From contig NZ_CP013015.1 of the NCBI RefSeq assembly GCF_001577525.1, positions 1,032,747 to 1,096,746 of the forward strand: a stretch of 64,000 nucleotides of DNA, given 5' to 3'. Source of the DNA: Candidatus Desulfofervidus auxilii (GTDB lineage Bacteria; Desulfobacterota; Desulfofervidia; Desulfofervidales; Desulfofervidaceae). The notes beneath the pieces are model-generated. The model ran no database searches and was not told where the DNA came from. It saw only the letters and a list, made by a program, of their open reading frames with translations. The translations under genes and the position numbers were made by a program. Shown here piece by piece: positions 9,801 through 17,331 of this stretch (its first letter is position 1; every line of letters begins with the position of its first letter).

Positions 9801-9937
9801 GGTGGTCTTAGTGGTCTTTTACCATTTTTCTTTTTTACCTCCTCATAATATTTTCCTACATCATGTAAAAGGGCCAACAATTCCATGAAAAGGATAAAAT
9901 CACGATATTTTCCAATCTCCTTAAGGCTATCAGTCAT
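6881..9937 (-). CDS. cas10: Cas10 with HD domain and degenerate cyclase motif
   Basis: A 1018-residue large subunit. The N-terminal HD nuclease has ALLHDVGKYYE (His25-Asp26), AYHNTIGAL and ICHHEHYG. A zinc ribbon (ICQVCFKMP...ICRWCQQ) lies near residues 440-465. The second palm domain aligns by IYSFSGEFMYLVPANEAL: the GGDD cyclase signature is replaced by SGEF at residues 711-714, followed by the usual VPANEAL helix. Cyclic oligoadenylate synthesis therefore looks lost, while the HD DNase looks intact. An inactivated palm together with this gene order is the textbook profile of subtype III-C. It overlaps the upstream RAMP gene by eight bases. Confidence 0.95.
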   Translation of the reverse strand: MTDSLKEIGKYRDFILFMELLALLHDVGKYYEEVKKKNGKRPLRPPAYHNTIGALILGIEKLKNKDVVIEENNKILMSNGENYAPIDLRSIPFRISSKIFNESFNFFEEIIPDIWKTEEFLNETIGEFLICHHEHYGYKSLRAKTRPQKLLSKADSLDSAEDREGALDRKNRLKRGDFLNTPFGILDKIEYRFKDEENILNRIASALEEKNFNKIFSKGNYVTLKNEIQKVWYARPADTRPPFNDTTLWNHAYMVSSIFKSTVAITLLKGEIIGPGKIASNLGILSVQSPNRHFLTMVNRLPDYNGRWEVFKQIRRQVRHLIEFEVPLGNLVYEDINGQYFLIPYLEFPGAKGPDYGEIRDRIIEIYQEKTDGLLLPRIKIEKCEIKGKILQIGKTIIKLKKEYESNIDGMIGWYYFDEDFRKPKWIEEWKGMDEREICQVCFKMPAEKQHFIYHDRICRWCQQRRESPAKEEEAKFLDEVMDKDQRFALLVGQIGLLDQWLKGDYICTTFVNKETGLTKSPSPSRMMRIYQEIDRFDKNIISSIKKNFQLKHLKFHIDYCDPTGSKTKKDLAYKIYRHRLEKKWLKEVVKEYLIEKGCLNSDILNNTAGKVFSAITYNGKSPYLDLFIRNTTAETITDYASISDDKAAWSATEAVKRYLKKFKDMINFEFKTDIGEILRLKITDLEEFNEEGFVNGIKTVSKIKSIYSFSGEFMYLVPANEALNIANKLRDEFNGRYYKVQGRLCLNLGIVYADHKYPLYMVLDAGKRMLKEFQVANGLETEKKFGMTGNTEAYGIPAICKKENNTVIVDFKEGVFKKEEQLINIDNKLIKLEVGKDKEIDDKFYPYFLQKINGQVKPVYIGKIPFGCEIIFSPGVFDFEYLNSSRVRMNLTLKKQYGQWRKRDSLFPLIHTRPYQIWKIENIINAGRQFRDARPSTTALENFRELLAREIYNWFKNKEDFPQSEDKELVKSLAQVLITTMEGLKKEVSATLLNFSKDLEIFDLLELALFLNAFDFS

Positions 9938-11045
9938 TAAATTTTTCCAGCTCCTTGATTATTAACTTGGCTTTTTCTTCAAAAAACTGGAAACCGAAGA
10001 GCTCTTCCTCTCTCACCAGAAATTTTTTGAGCTCTTTAAATGATTTTAATCTTTTTAATTCCCTTGGTTTTTTTGGTTTTTCAGGTAAGGACATCCCATT
10101 TATAACAAATTGACAAAAACTTAATTCATCCTTAATTATTCCATAACCACTGCTCTTCTTGGCCGAAAATCCATATTCAAACATCATGGCTTTTACAGCC
10201 TTGATTATTATATCAAGATCTTCCTTGACATTTGTCCTCACCTTACTCAGATCCTTCTCAAACTGCGGTACATATACCAGAGTGAAAATGCCCTCCGTAT
10301 TTTCAGGAACTGCCTCAATAAAAATAGGCCTTATTCCAGCCTTTGTCTTTCTATCGTGAGGGTTAATGACCTCTACACCGATATTATAAAAAAATGTGGG
10401 ATAAAATATTAGACATCCTTGTTGATGGTTTTCCCCTTCCCTCTCATTGCCAAATAACCGAACCAATTGGTTATCATCTGATACAAATGGTTCATCTGTT
10501 AATCCCTTAATCTTACGTATAGTCCAGCGCAGATTCCCTTTCCAAGTAGTAGGAGAAACCATAGGTATTTTGAACACCCACTCTTTTTTTACTGGGTTAT
10601 CAAGAATATAGAATTCTCTGTCGTCTTTACTGATATATGGTTTAGCTAGTTTAAATTTAAACTGAATAGCAAAGCTGTACTTGGGCAAGATGGAAATAAA
10701 ATCTTTGTCAATTTTTGGAATAACTATATCAATAATCTCCTTAAACTTCCCTCTTAATTCTCCAAGTTTTTGTTGCTGGTTTTTTAGACTGCCTATCCAG
10801 AAATTCTTCAGCTCTTCAGCATCTTTTCCTTGCCCCCGCATGTACTGGAAAAATAAAGTAGGATTCTTTTGACAAAAAATATCGTATATCTTATTTATTT
10901 CATTTTTTATTATTTGTTCCTTTTTAGTAGTATCACTATTATCTTTTTGAAGTTGTGTTAATTTTGTTTTAAGTTCTTCTATTCGTTTAATATTTGGTAT
11001 TTCCCCTGATAAAGTCTGAGAATAGTATTCAAAATTCATTTTCAA
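9930..11045 (-). CDS. Cas7-family RAMP protein, Cmr6-like
   Basis: A 371-residue protein with a charged, probably coiled-coil first 100 residues. A RAMP body follows: FAIQFKFKLAKPYISKDD, then KIPMVSPTTWKGNLRW (equivalent to the PGSSLKG motif), VRLFGNE, GCLIFYPTFF and a glycine-rich SAKKSSGYGII near the C terminus. It sits between the Cmr1-like gene and cas10, where III-C loci carry the Cmr6-like Cas7. The start overlaps the Cmr1-like gene by 17 bases; Met3 is an alternative start. The N-terminal coiled extension is unusual. Confidence 0.7.
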   Translation of the reverse strand: MKMNFEYYSQTLSGEIPNIKRIEELKTKLTQLQKDNSDTTKKEQIIKNEINKIYDIFCQKNPTLFFQYMRGQGKDAEELKNFWIGSLKNQQQKLGELRGKFKEIIDIVIPKIDKDFISILPKYSFAIQFKFKLAKPYISKDDREFYILDNPVKKEWVFKIPMVSPTTWKGNLRWTIRKIKGLTDEPFVSDDNQLVRLFGNEREGENHQQGCLIFYPTFFYNIGVEVINPHDRKTKAGIRPIFIEAVPENTEGIFTLVYVPQFEKDLSKVRTNVKEDLDIIIKAVKAMMFEYGFSAKKSSGYGIIKDELSFCQFVINGMSLPEKPKKPRELKRLKSFKELKKFLVREEELFGFQFFEEKAKLIIKELEKFND

Positions 11046-11919
11046 TTACTTCTTTACCATATTTTAATTCTAATCCCTTTTTTTTAAGTTCCTTACAAAC
11101 TCTGTTGAACACATATTCATCTGCTTTTGTATACCCCCAAAACCTCTTTTTTAGTTTAAAAGAGGCAAATTTGTTGGCCTTACCTTTTTCACCATGTAAG
11201 AATTCTATGTCTAAAACCTGAATTTCTCTATATTCACCAGACTCCAATCCACTATCAGGAGCAAAAATAAAATAACGTAGGTCAGGCCACTCAGATGGCA
11301 TTGTACATCCTTGTTTTTCAAATATCTCCCTTTGCCTTGCCAGGTAATTTTTAAGTTGCTCTTTGCTAAAATGGGATTCTAGCTTACCTACGTCTGGCTT
11401 TCCCTCAGCTCTAACTATCCCGTAATCTCTGTAATAAGGCTTGTCAGACGGTTTTAAGGTACATCTTGCTCCAATTGTTCCATATTTGTTGATTAAATAA
11501 AGAGTTTTATCAAGTAACCACTTTTCTTCATCTGTTAATGTCTTTATTTCCACAAATTTAATACTAAATTTCCCTTCAAAGCCCACATTGACATCCTGAA
11601 TGTTTGAATGATTTATTGTTATTTTTATTTTCCTTCCCCATCCGGTACATCCAAATAGTTTACAGGCCGGACAGATCTGTTCGTCCAAAGCGTGCTCAGC
11701 ATCCTTTCCAGCATCTATTGCCTTAAAAAACTTCCTTTGGTCTAGTCGACACCTTTTATCACTTGTCGGATCACAAGCATACCCACCAAGTCCTCTCACC
11801 AATGCCTCATACCACCACCTTAAGCTACCAATAATACCCGTTTCATGAAGCCGATCGCATTTACCTTCTACCCCACCTGTCCATATTGGCGTTAAGGTTT
11901 TTAACTTAAATTCCGTAAT
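11029..11919 (-). CDS. Cas7-family Cmr1-like protein, probable ATT start
   Basis: The product begins ITEFKLKTLTPIWTGGVEGK and continues CDRLHETGIIGSLRWWYEAL, the conserved Cmr1 N terminus. It then has CPACKLFGCTGWGRKIKI with the zinc/LFG motif. No ATG, GTG or TTG exists before Leu38 in frame. An in-frame TAA lies immediately upstream and AGGAGG ends six bases before the ATT at 11919-11917, so translation probably starts at ATT (or the ACG that follows). This gives 296 residues. The first ordinary start (ATG or GTG-like at about 11802) would delete the conserved RAMP strand. Confidence 0.85.
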   Translation of the reverse strand: MTEFKLKTLTPIWTGGVEGKCDRLHETGIIGSLRWWYEALVRGLGGYACDPTSDKRCRLDQRKFFKAIDAGKDAEHALDEQICPACKLFGCTGWGRKIKITINHSNIQDVNVGFEGKFSIKFVEIKTLTDEEKWLLDKTLYLINKYGTIGARCTLKPSDKPYYRDYGIVRAEGKPDVGKLESHFSKEQLKNYLARQREIFEKQGCTMPSEWPDLRYFIFAPDSGLESGEYREIQVLDIEFLHGEKGKANKFASFKLKKRFWGYTKADEYVFNRVCKELKKKGLELKYGKEVIENEF

Positions 11920-12867
11920 TTATTCCCTCCTCACTATTTCATACTTCCCCAACCCAAATGTGGTGCCCTGGCCGACATGAATATACTGGCCAAGCAATAA
12001 ATAAGGCATAAATGGACTAAGGTGGCCAGAAAAGGTAATGGTGCCAATGAGGCCACCCATCTTCATGCGACTCTTTTGTCTATTGGAGTAACGCTCCCAA
12101 TCATACCAGCGCAGGCTCTTTGCCTTCACCTTTATGTTTTGAGCTTCTTTAAGTAGGGCTTGATTTTCCTCAGGTGCTGAGCCACCGCAGTAGAGGTAGG
12201 AGAGGACATTCATACGTTCTATCAGGCGGGCGATAAGTGTGGGAAAGGTCAGATCAATAACCAAATCTCCTTTTTCTTTGATCCGTAGCGGGGTCAAGAA
12301 GAATAAGGTAAGGGTAGGGGAAGGGGGAATGCCGTTTTCAACAATGTCATTCCAGGTAATGGCTAGAGGAATGGATTTTAGGCTTTGGTCATGACCAGTA
12401 TAAATAACCGTCTCAACACCATTCAGGGCCTTATGCCTTACTTCTATTAATCCATATTTGCCCTTTTCCCTTCCAATGCCTCTTTTACCCAGTTCTATGA
12501 AGGAATAAATGAAGTAAGGTAAATAATCTATGCTCTGGCCAATTAAGGTGAGTTCAAAGCTAAGGGTATCTCCTGGCTGATAATGCGTCTTTTTGGTAAG
12601 AGGTGGGCAAAGGATAAACGGGCGGGGGGCAGCACTGTATTTTCTGACAAAATGTCTGGAAGGGGGGCTGGATTCAAACACCCGTGCATAGATGCATTTT
12701 TCATGAAGAAAACAATTGTTACACTCTCCATCTTTATTTACACAAACAATCTTTCTAAATACATGCCCGAATCCACCGCGCAGGGTAGAGCCTTTAAATG
12801 GAGGAAGATAGAGATCACTTTTAACTCTTACAACAAAACAATACCGTGAAAAACTAAAATGCTCCAT
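11920..12867 (-). CDS. cas6: CRISPR RNA endoribonuclease Cas6
   Basis: A 315-residue RAMP protein of the longer Cas6 family seen with type III loci. N-terminal YLPPFKGSTLRGGFGHVFRK is the ligand-type RRM strand and loop. CNNCFLHEKCIYARVFES is a Cys cluster near residue 55. The C-terminal half has SGHLSPFMPYLLLGQYIHVG followed by GTTFGLGKYEIV, the glycine-rich loop of Cas6. Cas6 cuts pre-crRNA within repeats. It is the first gene of the III-C-like operon, and its last codons contain the AGGAGG that serves the next gene. A homologue lies at 62010-62972. Confidence 0.9.
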   Translation of the reverse strand: MEHFSFSRYCFVVRVKSDLYLPPFKGSTLRGGFGHVFRKIVCVNKDGECNNCFLHEKCIYARVFESSPPSRHFVRKYSAAPRPFILCPPLTKKTHYQPGDTLSFELTLIGQSIDYLPYFIYSFIELGKRGIGREKGKYGLIEVRHKALNGVETVIYTGHDQSLKSIPLAITWNDIVENGIPPSPTLTLFFLTPLRIKEKGDLVIDLTFPTLIARLIERMNVLSYLYCGGSAPEENQALLKEAQNIKVKAKSLRWYDWERYSNRQKSRMKMGGLIGTITFSGHLSPFMPYLLLGQYIHVGQGTTFGLGKYEIVRRE

Positions 12868-12895
12868 TTATCAGTAGTTAACTTTTATTAAACAT

Positions 12896-12925
12896 CTTAT
12901 ACGCTTTTTATAGGAAAAAAGTCAA
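12896..12925 (-). promoter_or_regulatory. sigma70-type promoter for the cas6-cas10 operon
   Basis: On the minus strand TTGACT (12920-12925) and TATAAG (12896-12901) are separated by 18 bases. This gives a predicted transcript start about 20 bases upstream of the cas6 ATG. It matches the consensus well and is the only candidate ahead of the operon. Confidence 0.5.
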
Positions 12926-13181
12926 GAGAAATGTTAAAAGAATTGGAATGAAATGACAAATTTTACCAGATATCCCGGCAGAAATTTTGACATTCGCACT
13001 CCAGACACCTGTTTCGGTTTACGGGATAAGGCATTCTTTGAGTCAAAATCATATCTCTAATTTCTTCAAGCACCTTAAGGCAGGAAGCCTTTAACTTTTC
13101 CGCCGGGAAGTCCCCTTCCGTAAGGGAGGGGATGAGAGGCGGATGTTGACATCAGGTGAAGTTCTATGGTAAAAAATACCC

Positions 13182-13589
13182 ATGAAATACAGGTTAGACA
13201 AGGGATGTCATTCAGCCTATTCTCTTCAGTTCCACCTCGTCATGTGCGTAAAATACAGAAAGAAGGTTTTGGTAGGGGTGCTGGATAATAGACTAAAGGA
13301 AATAGTTAGAGATGTTGCAAAACGCTTCGGAATAGAAATTATAGAGCAGGAGACAGACAAAGACCATATACACATACTTTTTGCATCCAGACCGCCTGTT
13401 ACCCTGTCTAAATTTGTAAACAGCCTCAAATCCGTAAGCTCAAGGATACTGAGAAAAGAGTTTCCTGATGTTATGAGCAAGCATCTTTGGGCTGGAAAAT
13501 TCTGGTCAGACTCTTACTTTATCGCATCCACTGGACAGGTGAAATTAGAGGATATCAAGCACTATGTCAGTACCCAGAAAGAAAAATAA
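13182..13589 (+). CDS. tnpA: IS200-type Y1 transposase TnpA
   Basis: A 135-residue HUH single-strand transposase. It opens MKYRLDKGCHSAYSLQFHLV. The HUH pair is in DHIHILF (around residue 64) and the catalytic Tyr is in DIKHYVSTQ near residue 129. It excises and inserts single-stranded IS ends by recognising subterminal hairpins. Length and motifs are complete. Its 3' end overlaps the tnpB start by 26 bases, so the two are translationally coupled. Confidence 0.92.
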   Translation: MKYRLDKGCHSAYSLQFHLVMCVKYRKKVLVGVLDNRLKEIVRDVAKRFGIEIIEQETDKDHIHILFASRPPVTLSKFVNSLKSVSSRILRKEFPDVMSKHLWAGKFWSDSYFIASTGQVKLEDIKHYVSTQKEK

Positions 13590-14880
13590 AGAGCCTGATA
13601 ATATAATTGAGATTACACACAGATACCGGGCATACTTAACAGCCCTCCAGGAATATAAGGCGGAGAGCTGGTTATATACTCTTTGTAATCTATACAATTC
13701 AGCCATTAAAGAACGCAGAAACGCATATCGTACCGAAAAAAAGACTATAACCTACAGCCAACAGCAAAATGGCTTGCTCTTGCTCAAAGATTCAGATCCC
13801 ACATTGAAAAAAGTGCACAGTCAGCTATTGCAGAACTGTCTCCAGCGTGTGGATAGGGCCTATCAAAAATTTTTTGAGGACCTAAAACGAAAGAAGAATG
13901 GAAAACATGTCAAGGTGGGATATCCTCGTCTGAAAAAACTATCCAAATATCGTTCATTCACCTATCCACAGGTCTGGATGAAGCAAAAGGGAGAGCTAAA
14001 ACAAGTTATCAAGTTCAGACAGGATAACAATAAATTTGGCACAACTGTCCTGCCTGGTTTCGGTGAGGTAAGGATAAGGGTACATAGGCCATTAGACTGG
14101 AAACAGGCCAAAACCGTTATACTGAAGCGGGAAAAATCAGGTAAGTGGTATCTCTGTATCACCCTTAAAAAAGCAGTAGAGCTTCAACTTCAGGATAACG
14201 GTAAATCTACAGGCATTGACCTTGGACTGAAAAAAATCGTTAACACTTCTGATACCAATTATCAAGAACATCCGAAATTTATCTACAGGTCTGAAGCCCG
14301 GATAAAGAGAGCCCAGAAAAGGCTTTCCCGCAAACAAAAAGGTTCAGCGAATTACGAAAAACAGAGAATCAGGCTGGCAAGATTACACGAGAAAGTTGCG
14401 AATCAGCGCAGAGATTTTTTACACAAACTGGCCCTATGGCTGGTGGTAAACTACAGCTTTATTGCCTTTGAAAGGCTAAACATAAGGGGAATGGTGAAAA
14501 ATCATCATTTAGCAAAGGCAATACTTGATGCAGGATGGGCAACTCTTATCACCCTTACCACCTATAAGAGTGTCATGCTCAGGGGTAATGAGGTAGTGAG
14601 AGTAGATCCAAGATATACGAGCCAAGAGTGTAGCGCCTGTCATGCTCTCGTTCCAAAAGCTTTGGCTGAGAGGATCCACAAATGCCCGTACTGCGGGATA
14701 GAACTCGACCGAGATACCAATGCGGCAAGGGTAATCGAACAGAAAGCATTTTTGAGGGAGACAACCCCTTTTAGAAGCCCTAGGGCCGGGGCGGTCCGAA
14801 GTCACGCCTGTGGAGATCGAGCCTCTACTCATCCCTACGGGAATGGGCAAGCTCGGTCGCTGAAGCAGGAATCCCACTAG
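13564..14880 (+). CDS. tnpB: TnpB RNA-guided nuclease (IS605 OrfB)
   Basis: A 438-residue TnpB. RuvC-I Asp is in STGIDLGLKKIV (about residue 218) and RuvC-II Glu is in FIAFERLNIRGM. The zinc ribbon spans CSACHAL and HKCPYCGIELDRD, and RuvC-III Asp is in LDRDTNAARV. All catalytic residues are present. TnpB proteins use a guide RNA transcribed from the element's right end to cut the empty donor site, promoting retention of the IS. The extra C-terminal tail after NAARV is probably not conserved. Confidence 0.9.
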   Translation: MSVPRKKNKEPDNIIEITHRYRAYLTALQEYKAESWLYTLCNLYNSAIKERRNAYRTEKKTITYSQQQNGLLLLKDSDPTLKKVHSQLLQNCLQRVDRAYQKFFEDLKRKKNGKHVKVGYPRLKKLSKYRSFTYPQVWMKQKGELKQVIKFRQDNNKFGTTVLPGFGEVRIRVHRPLDWKQAKTVILKREKSGKWYLCITLKKAVELQLQDNGKSTGIDLGLKKIVNTSDTNYQEHPKFIYRSEARIKRAQKRLSRKQKGSANYEKQRIRLARLHEKVANQRRDFLHKLALWLVVNYSFIAFERLNIRGMVKNHHLAKAILDAGWATLITLTTYKSVMLRGNEVVRVDPRYTSQECSACHALVPKALAERIHKCPYCGIELDRDTNAARVIEQKAFLRETTPFRSPRAGAVRSHACGDRASTHPYGNGQARSLKQESH

Positions 14881-15010
14881 CGGGTTTTCCGGGTGGGCAA
14901 CCTACCGGAAGCTCCTTCCGTAAGGGAGGGGTAGTTCACATGTTCTTCTTACTTCTAAACGGTCTATTTTCTCTTCCATTATCTCTTTATCCTGCAAGAC
15001 ACCTTCCTCT

Positions 15011-15277
15011 TTAGGTAGGTGATGTAGCGGGAGTTTTCTGGTTTTCTATATACTCTCTTACGACTTCCAAGGGAGCTCCGCCACAAGAACCTGCAAAATA
15101 GCTTGGTGACCACAGGGCGTTTTTCCAGTAAAACTGCCTCAATTCTGGATGTACCTGTTTTAGCTTTCTTGACGATACTCCTTTCAGCGAATTAACTAAT
15201 TTAGATACAGCTACTTTTGGTGGATATGTTACCAAGAGGTGAACATGATTGCTTTCCCCATTAAATTCTTTTAACAA
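15011..15277 (-). pseudogene. TnpA (IS200) C-terminal fragment
   Basis: About 85 residues carrying NHVHLLVTYPPKVAVSKLVN (the HUH motif) and VVREYIENQ (catalytic Tyr). The first 45-50 residues of TnpA are missing. It abuts a truncated cas1 start upstream with no intervening IS end, so it is a remnant left by deletion. It is unlike the intact TnpA at 13182 and represents a different IS. Confidence 0.75.
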
Positions 15278-15512
15278 GTAATCGTTCTCTTTTCTTGCTG
15301 AGTTTCAGTCCATAGCCAGATACCATTAACTGAGAAAGGCTATCAGTTTTTATCAATGAGATACCTTCATCAACTCTGAGTTCTTCGTCTTGTGGTTCCT
15401 GGTTGACCTCAATAGGAATAGGTTCTAGTTTGTCTGAAAATAAGCTGCGCTGATAATAACGTGTTTTCGCAAATGTAACGCCTGATACCTCTTGGGCTAA
15501 CCTTTTATGCAT
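15261..15512 (-). pseudogene. cas1: cas1, 5' fragment with N-terminal extension
   Basis: Begins with a well-spaced ribosome site (AAAGGAG) and reads about 60 residues of non-conserved sequence. It then reads QLMVSGYGLKLSKKRERLLV, which matches the first strand and turn of Cas1 (L.V...G..L.KK.ERL.V). It breaks off at the junction with an IS200 remnant. It lies directly next to array 2 and points away from it, as an adaptation gene would. The N-terminal extension is unidentified. Assignment to Cas1 rests on one 20-residue motif and the array context. Confidence 0.55.
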
Positions 15513-15548
15513 CTACCCGCTCCTTTATTTCGGCGATACATAAGTTTT

Positions 15549-15805
15549 AGCTCAATCGTCCTCAGACTCTTACCATTAGTGCAACCGAGTTCTCGGTCTG
15601 CTACTGGCAGGCAGCTCTTGGGTTTCAATCGTCCTCAGACTCTTACCATTAGTGCAACCAAGTAATGATTTGGCAAAAGAAGTCAAGGAGTTAAAGTTTC
15701 AATCGTCCTCAGACTCTTACCATTAGTGCAACACAAAAAATTATGGAAATACTTGCGGTATTTAAACAGTTTCAATCGTCCTCAGACTCTTACCATTAGT
15801 GCAAC
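15549..15805. CRISPR. CRISPR array 2, four repeats
   Basis: Four 37-bp repeats at 15549-15585, 15622-15658, 15696-15732 and 15769-15805, with core GTTTCAATCGTCCTCAGACT and ending CCATTAGTGCAAC. The first copy is altered at its 5' end. Spacers are 36, 37 and 36 bp. The repeat differs from arrays 1 and 3. Short open frames over it are spurious. Confidence 0.93.
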
Positions 15806-16011
15806 GCTACCACAACTTCCCAACATTTCTGCACAACCTAAAGCTGGGGAATTGCCTTTTTTCCGAAAACCTATTTTCTGCATTTTTATCCCCGAGGTTT
15901 GCGAAAAAATGTTTAATCCCAAAAGGCCGCTCATGCCAAGAACCAACCCGACTTTGCAAAAAATTATGATGAAAATTGAAGTAAGTACCTAATGTTTTCA
16001 CACTTCTTTAA

Positions 16012-16062
16012 TGTGAACTACTCCTCCCTTACGGAAGGGGACTTTCCCGGCGGGAAAGTTAA
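16012..16062 (-). mobile_element. solo IS605 end (palindrome-associated element)
   Basis: On the minus strand this reads AACTTTCCCGCCGGGAAAGT, then the CCCCTTCCGTAAGGGAGG palindrome and TAGTTCACA. It fuses the left- and right-end signatures of the element at 13083-14938 without any gene. A second such copy lies at 22767-22817. Confidence 0.6.
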
Positions 16063-16185
16063 AAAATGTAAAGATACTCCATATTCAATTTTCAAAAGAA
16101 CAAATCTTTCCTATCACAATGTTCACGATAAGTCAATTGATAATTTATCCCCAAATCCTTGTTTGTCCTACAAGAAACCCCGCAA

Positions 16186-16207
16186 GCCTGTCTGCCGAAC
16201 AGGCAGG
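16186..16207. repeat. dispersed palindrome
   Basis: GCCTGTCTGCCGAACAGGCA family palindrome; one of six copies in the window (see 612). Confidence 0.6.
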
Positions 16208-16279
16208 TGTGCTATAATAAAGCAATTTTGAAAGATTACCTTACACCTAAAAGGTGAAAACACCTTAAGGAATAAAATT

Positions 16280-16498
16280 ATGAAAATAACTTATGATTCT
16301 TCAGTAGATGCAGCTTATATTGAATTTAAGTCTGCAAAAGAAGTAACAACTATTAGACTCACAGAGGATGTTGCCATAGACTTAGGAGCAAACGAAGAAG
16401 TGATTGGCATAGAAATTTTAAATGCCTCTAAGCATTTATCTTTAGATAAAAAGGAGCCCTATATTATATTAGAAAAATTAAAGGCAAAAGTAGCGTAA
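16280..16498 (+). CDS. DUF2283 family protein
   Basis: A 72-residue protein with the DUF2283 pattern: MKITYDSSVDAAYIEFKSAK, then DVAIDLGANEEVIGIEILNA. The family is a small beta-rich fold often found in toxin-antitoxin-like neighbourhoods; no biochemical function is established. It has a good ribosome site (AAGGAAT). No partner toxin is visible next to it. A distant paralogue lies at 52816-53034. Confidence 0.8.
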   Translation: MKITYDSSVDAAYIEFKSAKEVTTIRLTEDVAIDLGANEEVIGIEILNASKHLSLDKKEPYIILEKLKAKVA

Positions 16499-16706
16499 GC
16501 CCTATTTTTTAATTTTCTGCTATTAAAGGTAAAAATAATGTGCAAATTTATCACATAAAGCTCTTTAAAAACACTTCTTTTTTTCTAACTACTAGAAGAC
16601 AAGTTTATCTTGGTGGAATAAATATCCTTTTCTCTCTCTTAGCTAATTCAAGCATGGTCTTTGTAAAACCACTCTTACTGAACAAGGGAAATGCTGAGAT
16701 AAAACG

Positions 16707-16726
16707 CCTGCCTGTCGACAGGCAGG
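16707..16726. repeat. dispersed palindrome
   Basis: CCTGCCTGTCGACAGGCAGG, a perfect 20-bp palindrome of the family listed at 612. Confidence 0.6.
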
Positions 16727-16740
16727 GATGATATGGACGA

Positions 16741-16916
16741 TAAAGGAAGAAGTTATTTGGCTGCACGAGTTTACAAGCTTAACAGAAGCAAAGGAGGTAA
16801 TAAGAGATTGGATTGCAAAGTATAACCGTGAATATGTACATTCGGCTTTGGGCTATTTAAGTCCACTTGAATTTGAGAAGAAGTTTTATCAAAATTGTTG
16901 TCAGGAGGCTGCTTAA
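16741..16916 (+). pseudogene. IS3-type OrfB C-terminal fragment
   Basis: Reads EEVIWLHEFTSLTEAKEVIR, then DWIAKYNREYVHSALGYLSP and LEFEKKF, the characteristic C terminus of integrase-core transposases (YN..R.H..LGY.SP.E). Everything upstream is missing. It is immediately preceded by a palindrome at 16707. Confidence 0.75.
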
Positions 16917-17052
16917 TAACGTCTACCTTAAGGGCTAAAATATGTCCACCCTCAAGGGGGTCATTACAGTCATCTAACACCACATCTAAGCAAAAATTGC
17001 AGAAAGAGGGTGGTCTTAACAAAGTTGTAACATAAGGAGCAGGATTGTGCAT
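16917..17052 (-). pseudogene. 5' fragment of an unidentified gene
   Basis: Behind AGGAG with correct spacing the minus strand encodes MHNPAPYVTTLLRPPSFCNF, then CLDVVLDDCNDPLEGGHILA. It has clustered cysteines and runs into the IS3 fragment, where similarity to anything stops. It looks like the beginning of a gene cut by the IS. I do not recognise the family. The rest of 17053-17331 shows no gene. Confidence 0.3.
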
Positions 17053-17331
17053 TTTGGCTCCTTAAAAATACCTTCCAGTTTGTTGAAATTTCAAATCTTG
17101 CCTAAAGACCAAAGTAAATTTTCTACTTATTTTTTGGGCACGAAAATTGCTCTCTCAGTCTATTTAAGGCATACTTACGCCCTTATTAGGTGAAATTAAT
17201 GGCTATTTTAGAGATATGCAGAAGTTTTCCTGTTTTCCCTGATTTACGCTCGTGTCAGGTTATTGACAAGATAAAAATAAATGTTCAACATCTGAAGTAA
17301 AATCGCAAAGTCCCGTGAAATGCTATAAGAA

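Larger units (their letters stand above)
13083..14938 (+). mobile_element. IS200/IS605-family element, tnpA+tnpB
   Basis: The element is bounded by subterminal palindromes built on CCCCTTCCGTAAGGGAGGGG. The left copy is at 13105-13130 behind AACTTTTCCGCCGGGAA, and the right copy is at 14909-14932, ending in TAGTTCACA. Both genes look intact, so it may still be active. The segment between the tnpB stop and the right palindrome (14881-14935) is where the guide RNA scaffold of TnpB would lie. The exact cleavage sites are not determined. Confidence 0.7.

Noticed and set aside
15983..16003. GTACCTAATGTTTTCACAC resembling the end of the array-1 repeat
   Set aside because: Only the last ten bases match continuously and there is a 3-base interruption; no second copy nearby.
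16540..16731. 63-codon ORF after the first DUF2283 gene
   Set aside because: No ribosome site, and it runs through the palindrome at 16707.
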